Below, in pieces: positions 52,355 through 61,570 of a stretch of 64,000 nt of DNA. Location: NCBI GenBank assembly GCA_963815665.1, contig CAWFHN010000011.1, positions 124,001 through 188,000 of the forward strand, written 5' to 3'. A model generated the notes under the pieces. That model saw only the letters and a program-made list of their open reading frames with translations, searched no databases and was not told where the DNA came from. The DNA comes from DASUPK01 sp963815665. GTDB taxonomy: Bacteria; Actinomycetota; Thermoleophilia; Solirubrobacterales; 70-9. The position numbers and the translations under genes are program-made. Numbering within the stretch: position 1 is the first letter of the stretch; the number at the start of each line of letters is the position of its first letter.

Positions 52355-53470
52355 CTATTCCAAGCTAGCAGGCAGCCCGAACCGGCCATAAGCCCTGGCC
52401 AGCTTCTCGTAGTCGGCCGGCTGCTCGGGCGTGCGCGCCTGGACCTCGGGGTCCGGATCCTGCGACCCGCGCAGGATGAAGGCATCGACCTCCTTGATCA
52501 ACTCGCCCTCGAAGGTGAGCACGTTGACCGCGAACGGCACCCGCGTCTGCTTCTCCTCATCCCAGCTGTAGAAGGCGATCGCGGGCTGCCCGTTGGCGAT
52601 GGTCGGGATGCCCTTCCAGCCCCACTCGGGGAGCATCGACCACTCTTCGAGGAAGCCGCGGATCCCGTCGTGGCCGTGGAACCAGCGGCTCATCGGCGGC
52701 ATCGTGAAGGCCGCGTCCTCGGCGAGCATGCCGACGACCGTGTCCACGTCGTTGCGCTCCCAGGCGTCGGCGTACTGCTCGACGATCTCGCGCAGCCGCT
52801 CGTCGCCCAGCGTGCGCAGCGTCTCCTGCTGGCTCTGCTCGGGCAGCTTCTTCTCCATCGTCGCCCGCGCACGCTGCAGCGCGCTGTTGACCGAGGCGAC
52901 GCTGGTGTCGAGCGTGTCGGCGGTCTCCTGGGCGGAGAACCCGAGCACCTCGCGCAGGATGAGGACGGCGCGCTGGTTGGCGGGCAGAAGCTGAAGCGCG
53001 GCGATGAAGGCCAACTCGACCGACTCGCGCTGCTCGTAGCGCGCGTCCGGTGAGGCGTAGCCGTCCTCGATCCCGAGCGTCTCGTCTGGGAACGGCTCGA
53101 TCCAGACCGATTCCACCAGCGGCTCGCCTACGCCGCCGTGCGGGTCCGCCGGCGGGCCGTAGTCGATCGGCAGGATGCGCTTGGGCCGGCGCTCGATCGC
53201 GTCCAGCGAGGTGTTGGTGGCGATCCGGTAGAGCCAGGAGCGCAGCGAGCTGCGGCCCTCGAATTTGTCGATTGCCTTCCACGCCCGGACGAGCGCCTCC
53301 TGCAGCGCGTCCTCGGCGTCCTGCACGGAGCCGAGCATGCGGTAGCAGTGGGCCTGGAGCTCGGAGCGGTGCGGCTCGATCAGCCGGGCGTAGGCGTCCT
53401 CGCTGCCCTTGCGGGCCGTCTCGAGCAGGTCTCTCTGCTCCACAGTCGACTCTGTAGGCACGGTGCTCAT
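52355..53470 (-). CDS. RNA polymerase sigma-70 (SigG-like) with SnoaL-type C-terminal domain
   Basis: 371 residues. Region 2 (residues ~20-90) has HCYRMLGSVQDAEDALQEAL and WLYRIATNTSLDAIE. Region 4 (~155-205) has LQLLPANQRAVLILREVLGF and an HTH TADTLDTSVASVNSALQRAR. The last ~150 residues form a SnoaL-like domain (YADAWERNDVDTVVGMLAED, PMSRWFHGHDGIRGFLEEW), as in mycobacterial SigG. The extra domain likely tunes activity. No anti-sigma factor is adjacent. It is divergent from a VOC gene. Confidence 0.88.
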   Translation of the reverse strand: MSTVPTESTVEQRDLLETARKGSEDAYARLIEPHRSELQAHCYRMLGSVQDAEDALQEALVRAWKAIDKFEGRSSLRSWLYRIATNTSLDAIERRPKRILPIDYGPPADPHGGVGEPLVESVWIEPFPDETLGIEDGYASPDARYEQRESVELAFIAALQLLPANQRAVLILREVLGFSAQETADTLDTSVASVNSALQRARATMEKKLPEQSQQETLRTLGDERLREIVEQYADAWERNDVDTVVGMLAEDAAFTMPPMSRWFHGHDGIRGFLEEWSMLPEWGWKGIPTIANGQPAIAFYSWDEEKQTRVPFAVNVLTFEGELIKEVDAFILRGSQDPDPEVQARTPEQPADYEKLARAYGRFGLPASLE

Positions 53471-53561
53471 CCCGTTCTCTGGAGATTAGACGGACGACCT
53501 CGTGGATACTCATCGCCGAACCGATGAATTTCGAGAGGTTTGTCGGTCTCAGTGAGAGGCG

Positions 53562-53933
53562 ATGTACGCGAAGGCGGCCAACCCTGTGATCCACCTCGAG
53601 CTCCACACCGGAGACCTGCGCGGCGCCGTCGATTTCTACACCCGGCTCTTCCGCTGGAGGCCCGAGCGGATCCAGGCCAGCGGCGGCTCCTATCTCGCCA
53701 TGGGGATGGGCAACGGGGTGGGCGGAGGCGTCGTCCAGTGCGAGGGCGCTGCTCATCCGCTCTGGCTTCCATACGTCGATGTCCCGGACATCGCCCGGAC
53801 CACGGAGCGGGCCAGTGAGCTCGGCGGCGAGATCCTGCTCGCCCCGCGCGAGGGGCCCGAGGGATGGCGCAGCGTGGTCTCCACCCCCGACGCGGGCGAG
53901 GTCGCCTTCTGGCAGTCGAAGGCCGGGCGCTGA
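53562..53933 (+). CDS. VOC family protein
   Basis: A 123-residue glyoxalase-fold protein. The first module is VIHLELHTGDLRGAVDFYTR and the second is LWLPYVDVPDIARTTERASE, ending SVVSTPDAGEVAFWQSK. Histidine and glutamate residues at family metal positions are partly kept (HLELH; GEVAFW). The start is ATG with a GAGAGG ribosome site. It is divergent from the sigma factor gene, so the pair could share control. The reaction is unknown. Confidence 0.8.
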   Translation: MYAKAANPVIHLELHTGDLRGAVDFYTRLFRWRPERIQASGGSYLAMGMGNGVGGGVVQCEGAAHPLWLPYVDVPDIARTTERASELGGEILLAPREGPEGWRSVVSTPDAGEVAFWQSKAGR

Positions 53934-53973
53934 GATACCGTTCGAGGTGCAGGGGGTAGCTGGTCCGATTCGC

Positions 53974-54741
53974 ATGGACGCGCCCACCGACAAACCCCAT
54001 GTCCCCGACTCCGCCGAGGTGAGTGTGGCGCCGGTCCGGGGCGAGCTCCGCTACTGGCTCGAGTTGGCGAGGCTGATGGTGGACAGGAGATTTCTCTCGC
54101 CGACGCGCGCGCAGGAGCCGCTGCCGGTCCTGCTGATCCCGGGCTTCATGGCCGGCGATGCCTCCATGACGGCGCTCGCCGGATGGCTGCGGCGCCGGGG
54201 CCATCGGGTGCGCGGCAGCGGGATGCTGATCAACGCGGGCTGCGCCGGGCGCGAGCTCTCTCGCCTCGAGGAGAGGCTCACCGAGTTCGACGGCCCGGTG
54301 ATCGTGATCGGGCAGAGCCGCGGTGGGACGCTGGCGCGCGCCCTCGCGGCCGGCCATCCGCAGAAGGTCGCCGGGCTGGTGACGCTCGGATCGCCGGTCC
54401 TCGACCACCTCGCCGTCTCCACCTCGGTCATGCGCACGGTCAGATCCGTGGCACGCCTCGGCGACCTCGGCATGCCCGGGGTGTTCTCGACCGACTGCAT
54501 GGACGGCGAGTGCTGCACCGACTTTCACGCCCGGGTCCAGGCCCCGCTCGAGCCCGGGATGCCGGCCCTCGCCGTGTACTCCCGCACCGACGGGATCGTC
54601 GACTGGCGGGCCTGCCTCGACCCTCACGCGGACTGCGTGCAGGTGAGGGGAAGCCACTGCGGGATGGCCGTCAACCCTGCGGTCTACCGAGAGCTCGAGC
54701 CGCTGCTCGAGCGCACCGAGGAGGCCCTTTGCAGGCAATGA
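53974..54741 (+). CDS. Alpha/beta hydrolase (lipase-like)
   Basis: 255 residues. The nucleophile elbow is VIVIGQSRGGTLARALA (GQSRGG, Ser nucleophile), VLLIPGFMAGDASMTALAGW is the oxyanion-hole strand, and a late His is in RGSHCGMAVNPAVY. The start at ATG 53974 (MDAPTDKPHVP) is preferred because the upstream frame belongs to another gene. It overlaps the WS/DGAT gene by 4 bases (ATGA), so the two are coupled and may manage neutral lipids (inference). Confidence 0.82.
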   Translation: MDAPTDKPHVPDSAEVSVAPVRGELRYWLELARLMVDRRFLSPTRAQEPLPVLLIPGFMAGDASMTALAGWLRRRGHRVRGSGMLINAGCAGRELSRLEERLTEFDGPVIVIGQSRGGTLARALAAGHPQKVAGLVTLGSPVLDHLAVSTSVMRTVRSVARLGDLGMPGVFSTDCMDGECCTDFHARVQAPLEPGMPALAVYSRTDGIVDWRACLDPHADCVQVRGSHCGMAVNPAVYRELEPLLERTEEALCRQ

Positions 54742-56105
54742 GCGTGCAGGACGCGATGTTCCTGCACGTCGAGAACGACGTGACCCCGATGCACATCGGC
54801 GGCGTCAGCATCTTCGAGGGGCCGCCGCCGCGGTTTGAGGACCTGCGATCGATGATGGCGCGCAAGCTGCATCTGACGCCGCGCTACCGGCAGAAGGTGC
54901 GCTTCATCCCCCTGGGAATGGGCGAACCGGTGTGGGTGGACGATCCCCACTTCAACATCGATTACCACCTGCGCCACAGCGCCGTGCCCTCCCCAGGGAC
55001 GGAGGAGCAGCTGCGCGCCACCGCCGCGCGGGTCTTCTCACAGCACCTGGATCGCTCGAAGCCGCTCTGGGAGATCTGGATGGTGCAGGGGCTGGAGGAC
55101 GATCGCTGGGCGCTGCTCTCGAAGGTCCATCACTGCATGGTGGACGGCGTCGCCGCGACCGACATGATGAGCCTGATGTTCGGGGAGAGCCCCGATCCCA
55201 CCAACGGGGAGGTCTGGCTGCCCGAGCCGGAGCCCTCGGACCTCGAGCTGATCGCCTACAGCGCCCGGCATCGCGTCCGCGACCCGGCGGCGCAGGTCCG
55301 CTTCGCTCTCCGCGCTCCCAGCGAGGTGCTGCACGCGGCCGCCGGGGTGGGCAAGGCCCTGCTGGGGGCGGCACCGATACTCCGGCCGTCGGCCTCGTCC
55401 CTCACCGGACCGATCGGCCCGCACCGGGTCTGGAGCTGGGCCAGCGTCTCCCTGGGCGACGTCAAGGAGGCGCGCTCTTCGCTCGGCGGCACCGTCAACG
55501 ACGTGGTGCTCACGCTGATCACCAACGGATACCGCGCCCTCCTCGAGCACCGTGGCGATCCCGTCGCCTCGGACCGGGTCGTACGGACGATGGTGCCGGT
55601 CTCCGTGCGGGCGCCGGGGGAGAAGGGCGAGTACAACAACCGCGTCTCCGCCGTCTTCGCCAGGCTCCCGGTGGGCATCGACGATCCGGCCGAGCGCCTC
55701 GCCGCGATCCGGGAGCAGATGGACGAGATCAAGTCCTCGGGGCAGGCCGTCGCCGGCGATGCGCTCGCGCAGCTCTCCGGGTTCGCGCCGCCGATGCTGC
55801 TCGCCCTGGGAAGCCGGCTGGCGACCCGCTCCGCCCGCCTCAACATGGACACAGCCACCACGAACGTCCCGGGGCCGCAGGTCGCGCTCCATACCCTCGA
55901 TCGCAAGCTGGTCGCGTCGTATCCCTATGTCCCGATCGTCGGCACGATCCGGATCGTCGTCGCGATCTTCTCCTACGACGGCCGGCTCTACTTCGGCGTC
56001 ACCGGCGACCGCGATCACGCGCCGGACGTCGACGTCCTCACCGCCGGTATCGAAGCCGACCTCACGGGCCTGCTGGACCGGGGAGCGGCTGCGCCGGTCC
56101 GATAG
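54738..56105 (+). CDS. Wax ester synthase / acyl-CoA:diacylglycerol acyltransferase (WS/DGAT)
   Basis: 455 residues. The N-terminal catalytic domain has the HHxxxDG motif at H131-G137 (SKVHHCMVDGVAATD). The C-terminal DUF1298 domain includes NDVVLTLITNGYRALLEHRG, and NVPGPQVALHTLDRKL precedes the end. The enzymes make triacylglycerol or wax esters for storage in actinobacteria. The length fits the family and the start MSVQDAMFLHVENDV is canonical. It is translationally coupled to the hydrolase. Confidence 0.93.
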   Translation: MSVQDAMFLHVENDVTPMHIGGVSIFEGPPPRFEDLRSMMARKLHLTPRYRQKVRFIPLGMGEPVWVDDPHFNIDYHLRHSAVPSPGTEEQLRATAARVFSQHLDRSKPLWEIWMVQGLEDDRWALLSKVHHCMVDGVAATDMMSLMFGESPDPTNGEVWLPEPEPSDLELIAYSARHRVRDPAAQVRFALRAPSEVLHAAAGVGKALLGAAPILRPSASSLTGPIGPHRVWSWASVSLGDVKEARSSLGGTVNDVVLTLITNGYRALLEHRGDPVASDRVVRTMVPVSVRAPGEKGEYNNRVSAVFARLPVGIDDPAERLAAIREQMDEIKSSGQAVAGDALAQLSGFAPPMLLALGSRLATRSARLNMDTATTNVPGPQVALHTLDRKLVASYPYVPIVGTIRIVVAIFSYDGRLYFGVTGDRDHAPDVDVLTAGIEADLTGLLDRGAAAPVR

Positions 56106-56235
56106 CGGGGAGTATCGTCTCGGGGGCATGTGTGCAGCGAACGCAAAGGCTGCGATGGCCAGTGCGAGCGGGGCACGTTTTTGGCTCCAGGCTCGCCAAT
56201 GAGCTGGGTGGGTCCCCGGAGGTACCCTCAACCCG

Positions 56236-57900
56236 TTGAACGAGCATCGACTCACGGATGAGCGACTCGGGCAGCTGCTCGAGGTTGGGCGTGCGATCGT
56301 CTCCGAGCTGGATCTGGAGACCCTGCTTCGCCAGGTCCTCGACGCCGCCCGCGACCTGACCGGCGCCAGGTACGCCGCGCTCGGGATCCTTGACCGGGAC
56401 AAGAGCGGGCTCGAGCGCTTCCTGCACTCGGGCATCGACGAGCAGACCCGCCGCGAGATCGGCCCGCTGCCGAGAGGCCGCGGCGTGCTCGGTGAGTTGA
56501 TCCGCGACCCCCGCCCATTGCGCCTTCCGGACGTGGGGGCGCATCCCCGCTCCTACGGTTTTCCCCCGAACCACCCCGGGATGGAGACCTTCCTCGGGAC
56601 GCCGGTGCTGGTCCGCGGCGAGGCCTGGGGAAACCTGTACCTGACCGAGAAGGACGGGGGCGCCGAGTTCGATGAGACCGACGAACAGGTCGTCGTCGTG
56701 CTCGCCGCGTGGTCCGGAGTGGCGATCGAGAACGCCCGCCTGTATGAGGGGCTTGACCGGCGAGCCGCGGAGCTCGGGAAGGCGATGGGCGGGCTGGAGG
56801 CGGCCGCAGACCTCGCCCGGACCGTCTCGGTCGCGATCGCCCTGGACGAGCTCCTCGAGCTGATCGCAAAGCGCGGGCGCGGCGTCGTCGCCGCCCGCAG
56901 GTCGATGGTGCTCCTCTCGGACGGGTCGGAGCTCGAGGTCGTCGCCGCTGCGGGCGAGGACCCCGAGTCGGTTGTCGGCCACCGGGTGTCGGATGGAGAG
57001 GCGTGGCTCAACGACCTGCAGGCCGACGTGCCAGACCTGCGTGGCCTGCCGACGCTGGTATCGCCGCTCGAGCTACGCGGCCGGCCACGCGGACTCCTGG
57101 TGGCGATCGGGGCGCGCAACGGCGATTTCGACGCCGACGACGAGCGGGTCTTCAACTCCTTCGCAGCCAGCGCGGCGACCACCATCGTCACGGTCCAGGC
57201 AGTCGAGGCCGAGAAGCTGCAGCTCTCGATCGAGGCCTCCGAGCGCGAGCGGCACCGCTGGGCGCGCGAGCTGCACGACGAGACGCTGCAGGAGCTGGGG
57301 GCGCTGCGCGTGCTGCTCGAGGCGTCGGGCGGGTCGGGGCTCTCAGCCGACGAGCGGCAGCTCGCGATCGATCACGTCGACCGCGGTATCCGCAACCTCC
57401 AGGGACTGATCACCGAGCTGCGCCCCGCGTCGCTCGACGAGCTCGGCGCCGGCGCGGCCGTCGAGGCTCTGGCGCGCCAGTCGAGCCTCAGGTTCGGCGT
57501 GGAGATCGACGTCGACGTCGACTTGGCCGACGCCGGTGGCGAGGGGCCCGCCCGCCTTCCCGCCGAGCTGGAGGCGACGATCTACCGGCTGGTCCAGGAG
57601 GCGACCAACAACGCGATCAAGCACGGTGAGCCGGATCGGATCTCCGTGACGGTGAGCAGGGCGGGCACGACCGTCGACGTGCACGTGACGGACGACGGCA
57701 AGGGCTTCGATCCCGATACCGCGGAGCGGAGCTTCGGGCTGGTTGGCATGGAGGAGCGCGTGACGCTCTCGGGTGGCCGGCTGGAAATCGAGTCCGCTCC
57801 GGGACGGGGAACCGAGGTCAGGGCCCAGCTGTTGCTCCCCGATCCGGCCCGGGCGGCCGGATCGAAAACCGATCCGGCCAAGCCCTCGCCGCGTTCGTAG
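56236..57900 (+). CDS. GAF-GAF sensor histidine kinase (HisKA_3 type)
   Basis: 554 residues from a TTG start. GAF 1 is at ~20-165 (LDAARDLTGARYAALGILDR) and GAF 2 at ~190-325. The dimerisation/phosphoacceptor region ERHRWARELHDETLQELG carries H347. The HATPase ends with EATNNAIKHGEPDRISV, DDGKGFDPDT and ESAPGRGTEV. This is the architecture of DevS/DosS, though haem ligation cannot be judged. It is convergent with the NarL-type regulator 6 bases away, the likely partner. Confidence 0.9.
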   Translation: MNEHRLTDERLGQLLEVGRAIVSELDLETLLRQVLDAARDLTGARYAALGILDRDKSGLERFLHSGIDEQTRREIGPLPRGRGVLGELIRDPRPLRLPDVGAHPRSYGFPPNHPGMETFLGTPVLVRGEAWGNLYLTEKDGGAEFDETDEQVVVVLAAWSGVAIENARLYEGLDRRAAELGKAMGGLEAAADLARTVSVAIALDELLELIAKRGRGVVAARRSMVLLSDGSELEVVAAAGEDPESVVGHRVSDGEAWLNDLQADVPDLRGLPTLVSPLELRGRPRGLLVAIGARNGDFDADDERVFNSFAASAATTIVTVQAVEAEKLQLSIEASERERHRWARELHDETLQELGALRVLLEASGGSGLSADERQLAIDHVDRGIRNLQGLITELRPASLDELGAGAAVEALARQSSLRFGVEIDVDVDLADAGGEGPARLPAELEATIYRLVQEATNNAIKHGEPDRISVTVSRAGTTVDVHVTDDGKGFDPDTAERSFGLVGMEERVTLSGGRLEIESAPGRGTEVRAQLLLPDPARAAGSKTDPAKPSPRS

Positions 57901-57906
57901 CCGCGC

Positions 57907-58566
57907 CTATTGGTCCTCGATCAGCCCGTGCTCGCGGGCGAACGCGACGACCTCCGCCCGGCTGCTCGTGTCCAGCTTGCGGTGGATCGCCGCCCGATGC
58001 GTCTCGACCGTGCGGACGCTGATCACCAGCTTCTCCGCGATCTCGGGGTTCGTATATCCGGCCGCGACGAGGCGGAGCACTTCGATCTCGCGCGGGGTGA
58101 GCCCGCCGGGCGGGCCCTCTGGCGCCGCCGCGAGCCGAGCTCCGAGGAGCGGGTTGATGTAGGTCTCCCCGCGCGACGCCGCCCGGATCGCATCTACCAG
58201 CTCGGCGCCGGCCGCATGCTTTACCACGAACGCCCGGGCCCCGAGGCGAAAGGCCTCCCGGGCGAATGCCGGGTCGTCCTGCATCGTCAGTACGACGATC
58301 GCCGTCTCGGGCGACCCCTCCAGGATCGACGGGATCGTGGCGAGGCTCGGCTCGCCCGGCATGTTCAGGTCGAGCACCAGAACGCCCGGCTTCAGGCCCG
58401 AGGTGCGCCGGCGCGCCTCCTCGGCGTCGCCGGCGTCCGCAACGACCTCCATGTCTCCCTCCGCCTCGACGATGCGCCGCAGGCCGTCGCGGACGATCTC
58501 GTGGTCATCGGCGAGGATGATCGTGATCGTGCCGGGCTCGCCCGGGGCGTTCTGCTCAGGGGCCAT
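57907..58566 (-). CDS. NarL/FixJ-type response regulator
   Basis: 219 residues. The receiver is at ~12-130 with acidic pair D20-D21, phosphoacceptor D66 (VLVLDLNMPGE) and KHAAGAE as the lysine site. The LuxR HTH is at ~150-215 (LTPREIEVLRLVAAGYTNPE, then VISVRTVETHRAAIHRKL). It is likely the partner of the GAF kinase next door. The ATG at 58566 (MAPEQNAPGEPG) is preferred, since upstream sequence in the same frame overlaps another gene. Confidence 0.92.
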   Translation of the reverse strand: MAPEQNAPGEPGTITIILADDHEIVRDGLRRIVEAEGDMEVVADAGDAEEARRRTSGLKPGVLVLDLNMPGEPSLATIPSILEGSPETAIVVLTMQDDPAFAREAFRLGARAFVVKHAAGAELVDAIRAASRGETYINPLLGARLAAAPEGPPGGLTPREIEVLRLVAAGYTNPEIAEKLVISVRTVETHRAAIHRKLDTSSRAEVVAFAREHGLIEDQ

Positions 58567-58594
58567 CACGTTGGTACCCGGCACGGTAGTCACC

Positions 58595-58957
58595 TCAGCC
58601 GTCGACCTTCTTCTTCTGCTGCTTGATCTCATGGGCCATCGCGTCCAGCGCGTCGTCGGTGCGCTGCGCGTGGACGGCGCGGACTCCGAGCTCGCGTCGA
58701 GCATCCTCGGTCGCATCCTCGAGGGTCCGTTGCCAGTCGGCGGCCTGGTTCTTCGCCCGCGTCCGCAGGTTCTCGGCGCGCTCCTCGGTGTCGGCGCGGA
58801 GATCTTCCAGGGCTTCGCGAGCCCGGCTGATCGCCGAATCGATTGAGGAGCGAAGCTCCTCCTGGGCGCTCTGGCGGGCCGTGTTCAAATCCTCGAGCGC
58901 ATCCTCGAGGTGGTCGGCGGCGCTGGCGTCGCGTTCTTTCGTGGTCTGCGGTGTCAT
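58595..58957 (-). CDS. Charged coiled-coil protein
   Basis: 120 residues, almost entirely helical and charged: AADHLEDALEDLNTARQSAQ, RSSIDSAISRAREALEDLRA, NQAADWQRTLEDATEDARRE. It ends in KQQKKKVDG. There is no signal peptide or enzyme motif. GGAGG lies 7 bases before the ATG at 58957, so this start is well supported. Possible roles include an envelope stress or scaffold protein, but that is a guess. It shares the operon direction of the response regulator. Confidence 0.65.
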   Translation of the reverse strand: MTPQTTKERDASAADHLEDALEDLNTARQSAQEELRSSIDSAISRAREALEDLRADTEERAENLRTRAKNQAADWQRTLEDATEDARRELGVRAVHAQRTDDALDAMAHEIKQQKKKVDG

Positions 58958-59094
58958 TTTGATTCCTCCGTGGATTGGGGATGGAGTTGCAGTGTTCACG
59001 GAGGTCGTCGCCGGGGCATCGGTGCTCGGTACGGATACGAGCCCGGAGCTCGGCACGGATTTGCGACGTCGATTCCTCTGATTCGCTTAGGTCG

Positions 59095-59466
59095 ATGACC
59101 GTGCCGATGACGAGATTCGCGATTCAGCGAGTGAGGGCGACACCGGAGGCCCTGGATTTGATCGAGCGCCTGGCCGAGAGGCACGGTCCCGTCGCCTTCT
59201 TCCAGTCCGGCGAGTCGTTCGAGGGCGCCGCAGCGAGGTGCCTGACCCGCGCCGAGCTGCTGCCGAGCGATGACGACGTCAAGCTCGGAGAGATCGGCGG
59301 GTCCCCGTTCTACGTGGACGCCGAGCTGTACCGGCGCGCGGGCCGGCCGGCCCTGATCATCGATGTGGCGCCAGGTGCCGCAGCCGGCGTCCCCCTGGAG
59401 GGCCTGGGGGAGGTCCACTTCGCCACGCGCACCCAGACCAGCGCCGCCATCGTCCAGTCGGCTTGA
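59095..59466 (+). CDS. DUF779 family protein
   Basis: 123 residues with the DUF779 blocks LAERHGPVAFFQSGESFEGA, DVKLGEIGGSPFYVDAELY and ALIIDVAPGAAAGVPLEG. DUF779 genes often neighbour aldehyde dehydrogenases, but none is seen here. The biochemical role is unknown. The ATG at 59095 matches the family length. Confidence 0.8.
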   Translation: MTVPMTRFAIQRVRATPEALDLIERLAERHGPVAFFQSGESFEGAAARCLTRAELLPSDDDVKLGEIGGSPFYVDAELYRRAGRPALIIDVAPGAAAGVPLEGLGEVHFATRTQTSAAIVQSA

Positions 59467-59494
59467 CGATTCCGGCTCGGCGCAGCCGTGGGGC

Positions 59495-59911
59495 TCAGGA
59501 GCGGCCGAAGGCGACAGCTGCAGCCAGGTCTCGGGCGGAGATCATTCCGGCCGGGCGGTCCTGGTCAGGCTGCACGGCGATCAGATGCGAGATCCCATGG
59601 TCGGCCATCAACTTCGCCGCCCTCTCGAGCGGCTCGTTCGACTTGATCGTGACCAGGTCGGTGCTGGCGACCTCTCCGGCGGTGAGGGAGTCGAGCTCGC
59701 CGGGGGCCTTGGCCAGGTCCAGGCTGGTGACGATCCCCCAGGGGCTGGCTTCGCCCACCTCCGCGACGACGATGGAGTGGACGTCATAGCCGACCATCAT
59801 CCGGGCGACGTCGACAAGCTTGGTCTCGGGCCGGCAGGTGACGACCCCGACCCGCATCGCGTGGTGAACCTGCGCGTCCGCGAACGCCGGTCCGATGTAG
59901 CTCCTCTCCAT
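59495..59911 (-). CDS. Two-CBS-domain protein
   Basis: A 138-residue protein with a CBS pair. The first unit has CRPETKLVDVARMMVGYDVH and WGIVTSLDL. The second has STDLVTIKSNEPLERAAKLM and GMISARDLAAAV. CBS pairs bind adenine nucleotides and act as energy sensors. The start is 44 bases from the divergent GTG of the hydrogenase operon, so a shared control region is possible. Confidence 0.88.
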   Translation of the reverse strand: MERSYIGPAFADAQVHHAMRVGVVTCRPETKLVDVARMMVGYDVHSIVVAEVGEASPWGIVTSLDLAKAPGELDSLTAGEVASTDLVTIKSNEPLERAAKLMADHGISHLIAVQPDQDRPAGMISARDLAAAVAFGRS

Positions 59912-59955
59912 GGCGCGAACCGTACTGCTTGCGCGGGGGCATAGTCTTGGCCGGA

Positions 59956-61116
59956 GTGAGCTCCGACACCGCTTCCGTGATCCGAAGCGCTGCGCTCGAC
60001 GACCTGATCGCGGCGCTGGCCGCGCGGGGCTACACGGTGATCGGGCCGCGGGTTCGCGACGGTGCGATCGTCTACGAGGAGGTCTCCTCGGCCGCCGACC
60101 TTCCCGCCGGCATCACCGACGAGCAGGAGGGCGGCACCTACCGGTTGCGGGAGCGTGACGATGGGGCGCTCTTCGGCTTCAACAACGGCCCCAACTCCTG
60201 GAAGCACCACCTCTTCCCGCCGAACCTGACCCTGTGGAAGGCCCGGCGCGCCGAGGACGGCGAGATCTCCTGGGCGCCGCAGGACGAGGAGCGACCGCGC
60301 TACGCCTTCCTCGGCGTCCGCTCCTGCGATCTCGCCGCGATCGGCGTCCAGGACAAGGTCTTCATCGGCGACTCCTACACGGACTCCGACTACGAGGCGC
60401 GCCGCCGCGACGCCTTCATCGTCGCGATCAACTGCTCGAAGGCGGGCAACACCTGCTTCTGCGTCTCGATGGAGACCGGGCCGCGCGCGAAGTCGGGCTA
60501 TGACCTGGCGCTGACCGAGCTGCTCGAGGGGGAGCACCGGTTCCTGGTCGAGGCGGGCTCGGAGCGAGGGGAGGAGGTCCTGGCGGAGATCGGGGCGGCG
60601 GAGGCCGAGCAGGGCGACGAGGCGGCCGCGCAGGCGGTGTCGGAGGAATGCGCGTCCCAGATGGGCCGCGAGCTCGACACAGACGGGATCAAGGAGCTGC
60701 TCTACCGGAACATGGAGCACCCGCGCTGGGACGAGGTCTCCGAGCGCTGCCTTACCTGCGGCAACTGCACGCTGGTCTGCCCGACCTGCTTCTGCCACAC
60801 GGTCGAAGACGTGAGCGATCTCGCGGGCGAGGAGGCGGAGCGAACCCGCCAGTGGGACTCCTGCTTCACGCTCGATCACTCCTACATCCACGGCGGCAGC
60901 GTCCGCAACTCTGCGCCCTCGCGCTACCGCCAGTGGATGACCCACAAGCTCGCCACCTGGATCGACCAGTTCGGCACCTCGGGCTGCGTCGGCTGCGGGC
61001 GCTGCATCACCTGGTGCCCGGTGGCGATCGACATCACCGAGGAGGCGGCCGCGATCCGCGCGACCGACCTCGGCCCGGCGCCGGAAGGGGAGAGGGGGAT
61101 CAGTGCAGACCATTGA
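59956..61116 (+). CDS. hyhB: Hydrogenase iron-sulfur (beta) subunit, sulfhydrogenase type
   Basis: About 386 residues from GTG. The N-terminal half is the specialised beta-subunit domain (FLGVRSCDLAAIGVQDKVFI, then CSKAGNTCFC). The C-terminal half carries two [4Fe-4S] ferredoxin clusters: CLTCGNCTLVCPTCFC and SGCVGCGRCITWCPVAID. In group 3b [NiFe] hydrogenases this subunit carries electrons between the active site and the flavin subunit. GTG 59956 was preferred over an upstream in-frame start at 59929. It is first in the operon. Confidence 0.92.
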   Translation: MSSDTASVIRSAALDDLIAALAARGYTVIGPRVRDGAIVYEEVSSAADLPAGITDEQEGGTYRLRERDDGALFGFNNGPNSWKHHLFPPNLTLWKARRAEDGEISWAPQDEERPRYAFLGVRSCDLAAIGVQDKVFIGDSYTDSDYEARRRDAFIVAINCSKAGNTCFCVSMETGPRAKSGYDLALTELLEGEHRFLVEAGSERGEEVLAEIGAAEAEQGDEAAAQAVSEECASQMGRELDTDGIKELLYRNMEHPRWDEVSERCLTCGNCTLVCPTCFCHTVEDVSDLAGEEAERTRQWDSCFTLDHSYIHGGSVRNSAPSRYRQWMTHKLATWIDQFGTSGCVGCGRCITWCPVAIDITEEAAAIRATDLGPAPEGERGISADH

Positions 61117-61570
61117 GCAGCTCCTGGCGGAGGCGCCCGCCTTCAACGGGATGTCGCAGGAGCATCTCGAGTTGATCGCCGGCTGTGCGCGGAACACCAC
61201 CTTCAAGGACGGCGAGTACCTGATGCGTGAGGGGAACCCGGCCGACACCTTCTTCGTCATCCGGCACGGCCGGGTCGCGATGGAGATCTTCGTCCCGCAG
61301 CGCGGCGGGGTCACGATCGAGACGATCGACGACGGGGACCTGCTCGGCTGGTCCTGGCTGGTGCGGCCCTTCCGGGAGCACCTCGACGCCCGCGCCGTTG
61401 GCAACGTCCATACGGTCGCATTCGACGCCGCCTGCCTGCGCGGGAAGTCCGACACGGACCCCGTCCTCGGCTACGAGCTGATGCGCCGCTTCATCCCGGT
61501 GATCGTCGAGCGCCTGCAGGCGACCCGGATCCGGCTTCTGGACGTCTACGGGCATGTCGCCGGGGGCTGA
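61103..61570 (+). CDS. Cyclic-nucleotide-binding domain protein of the hydrogenase operon
   Basis: 155 residues: a complete CNB beta-roll (FKDGEYLMREGNPADTFFVI, IDDGDLLGWSWLVRP) without any DNA-binding helix-turn-helix. Normal CNB regulators have an HTH after this domain. The arginine of the phosphate cassette (FREHLDARAV) is kept but its context differs from CAP. Homologues sit in actinobacterial group 3b hydrogenase loci and may regulate the enzyme directly (inference). It overlaps hyhB by 14 bases and hyhG by 17. Confidence 0.85.
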   Translation: MQTIEQLLAEAPAFNGMSQEHLELIAGCARNTTFKDGEYLMREGNPADTFFVIRHGRVAMEIFVPQRGGVTIETIDDGDLLGWSWLVRPFREHLDARAVGNVHTVAFDAACLRGKSDTDPVLGYELMRRFIPVIVERLQATRIRLLDVYGHVAGG

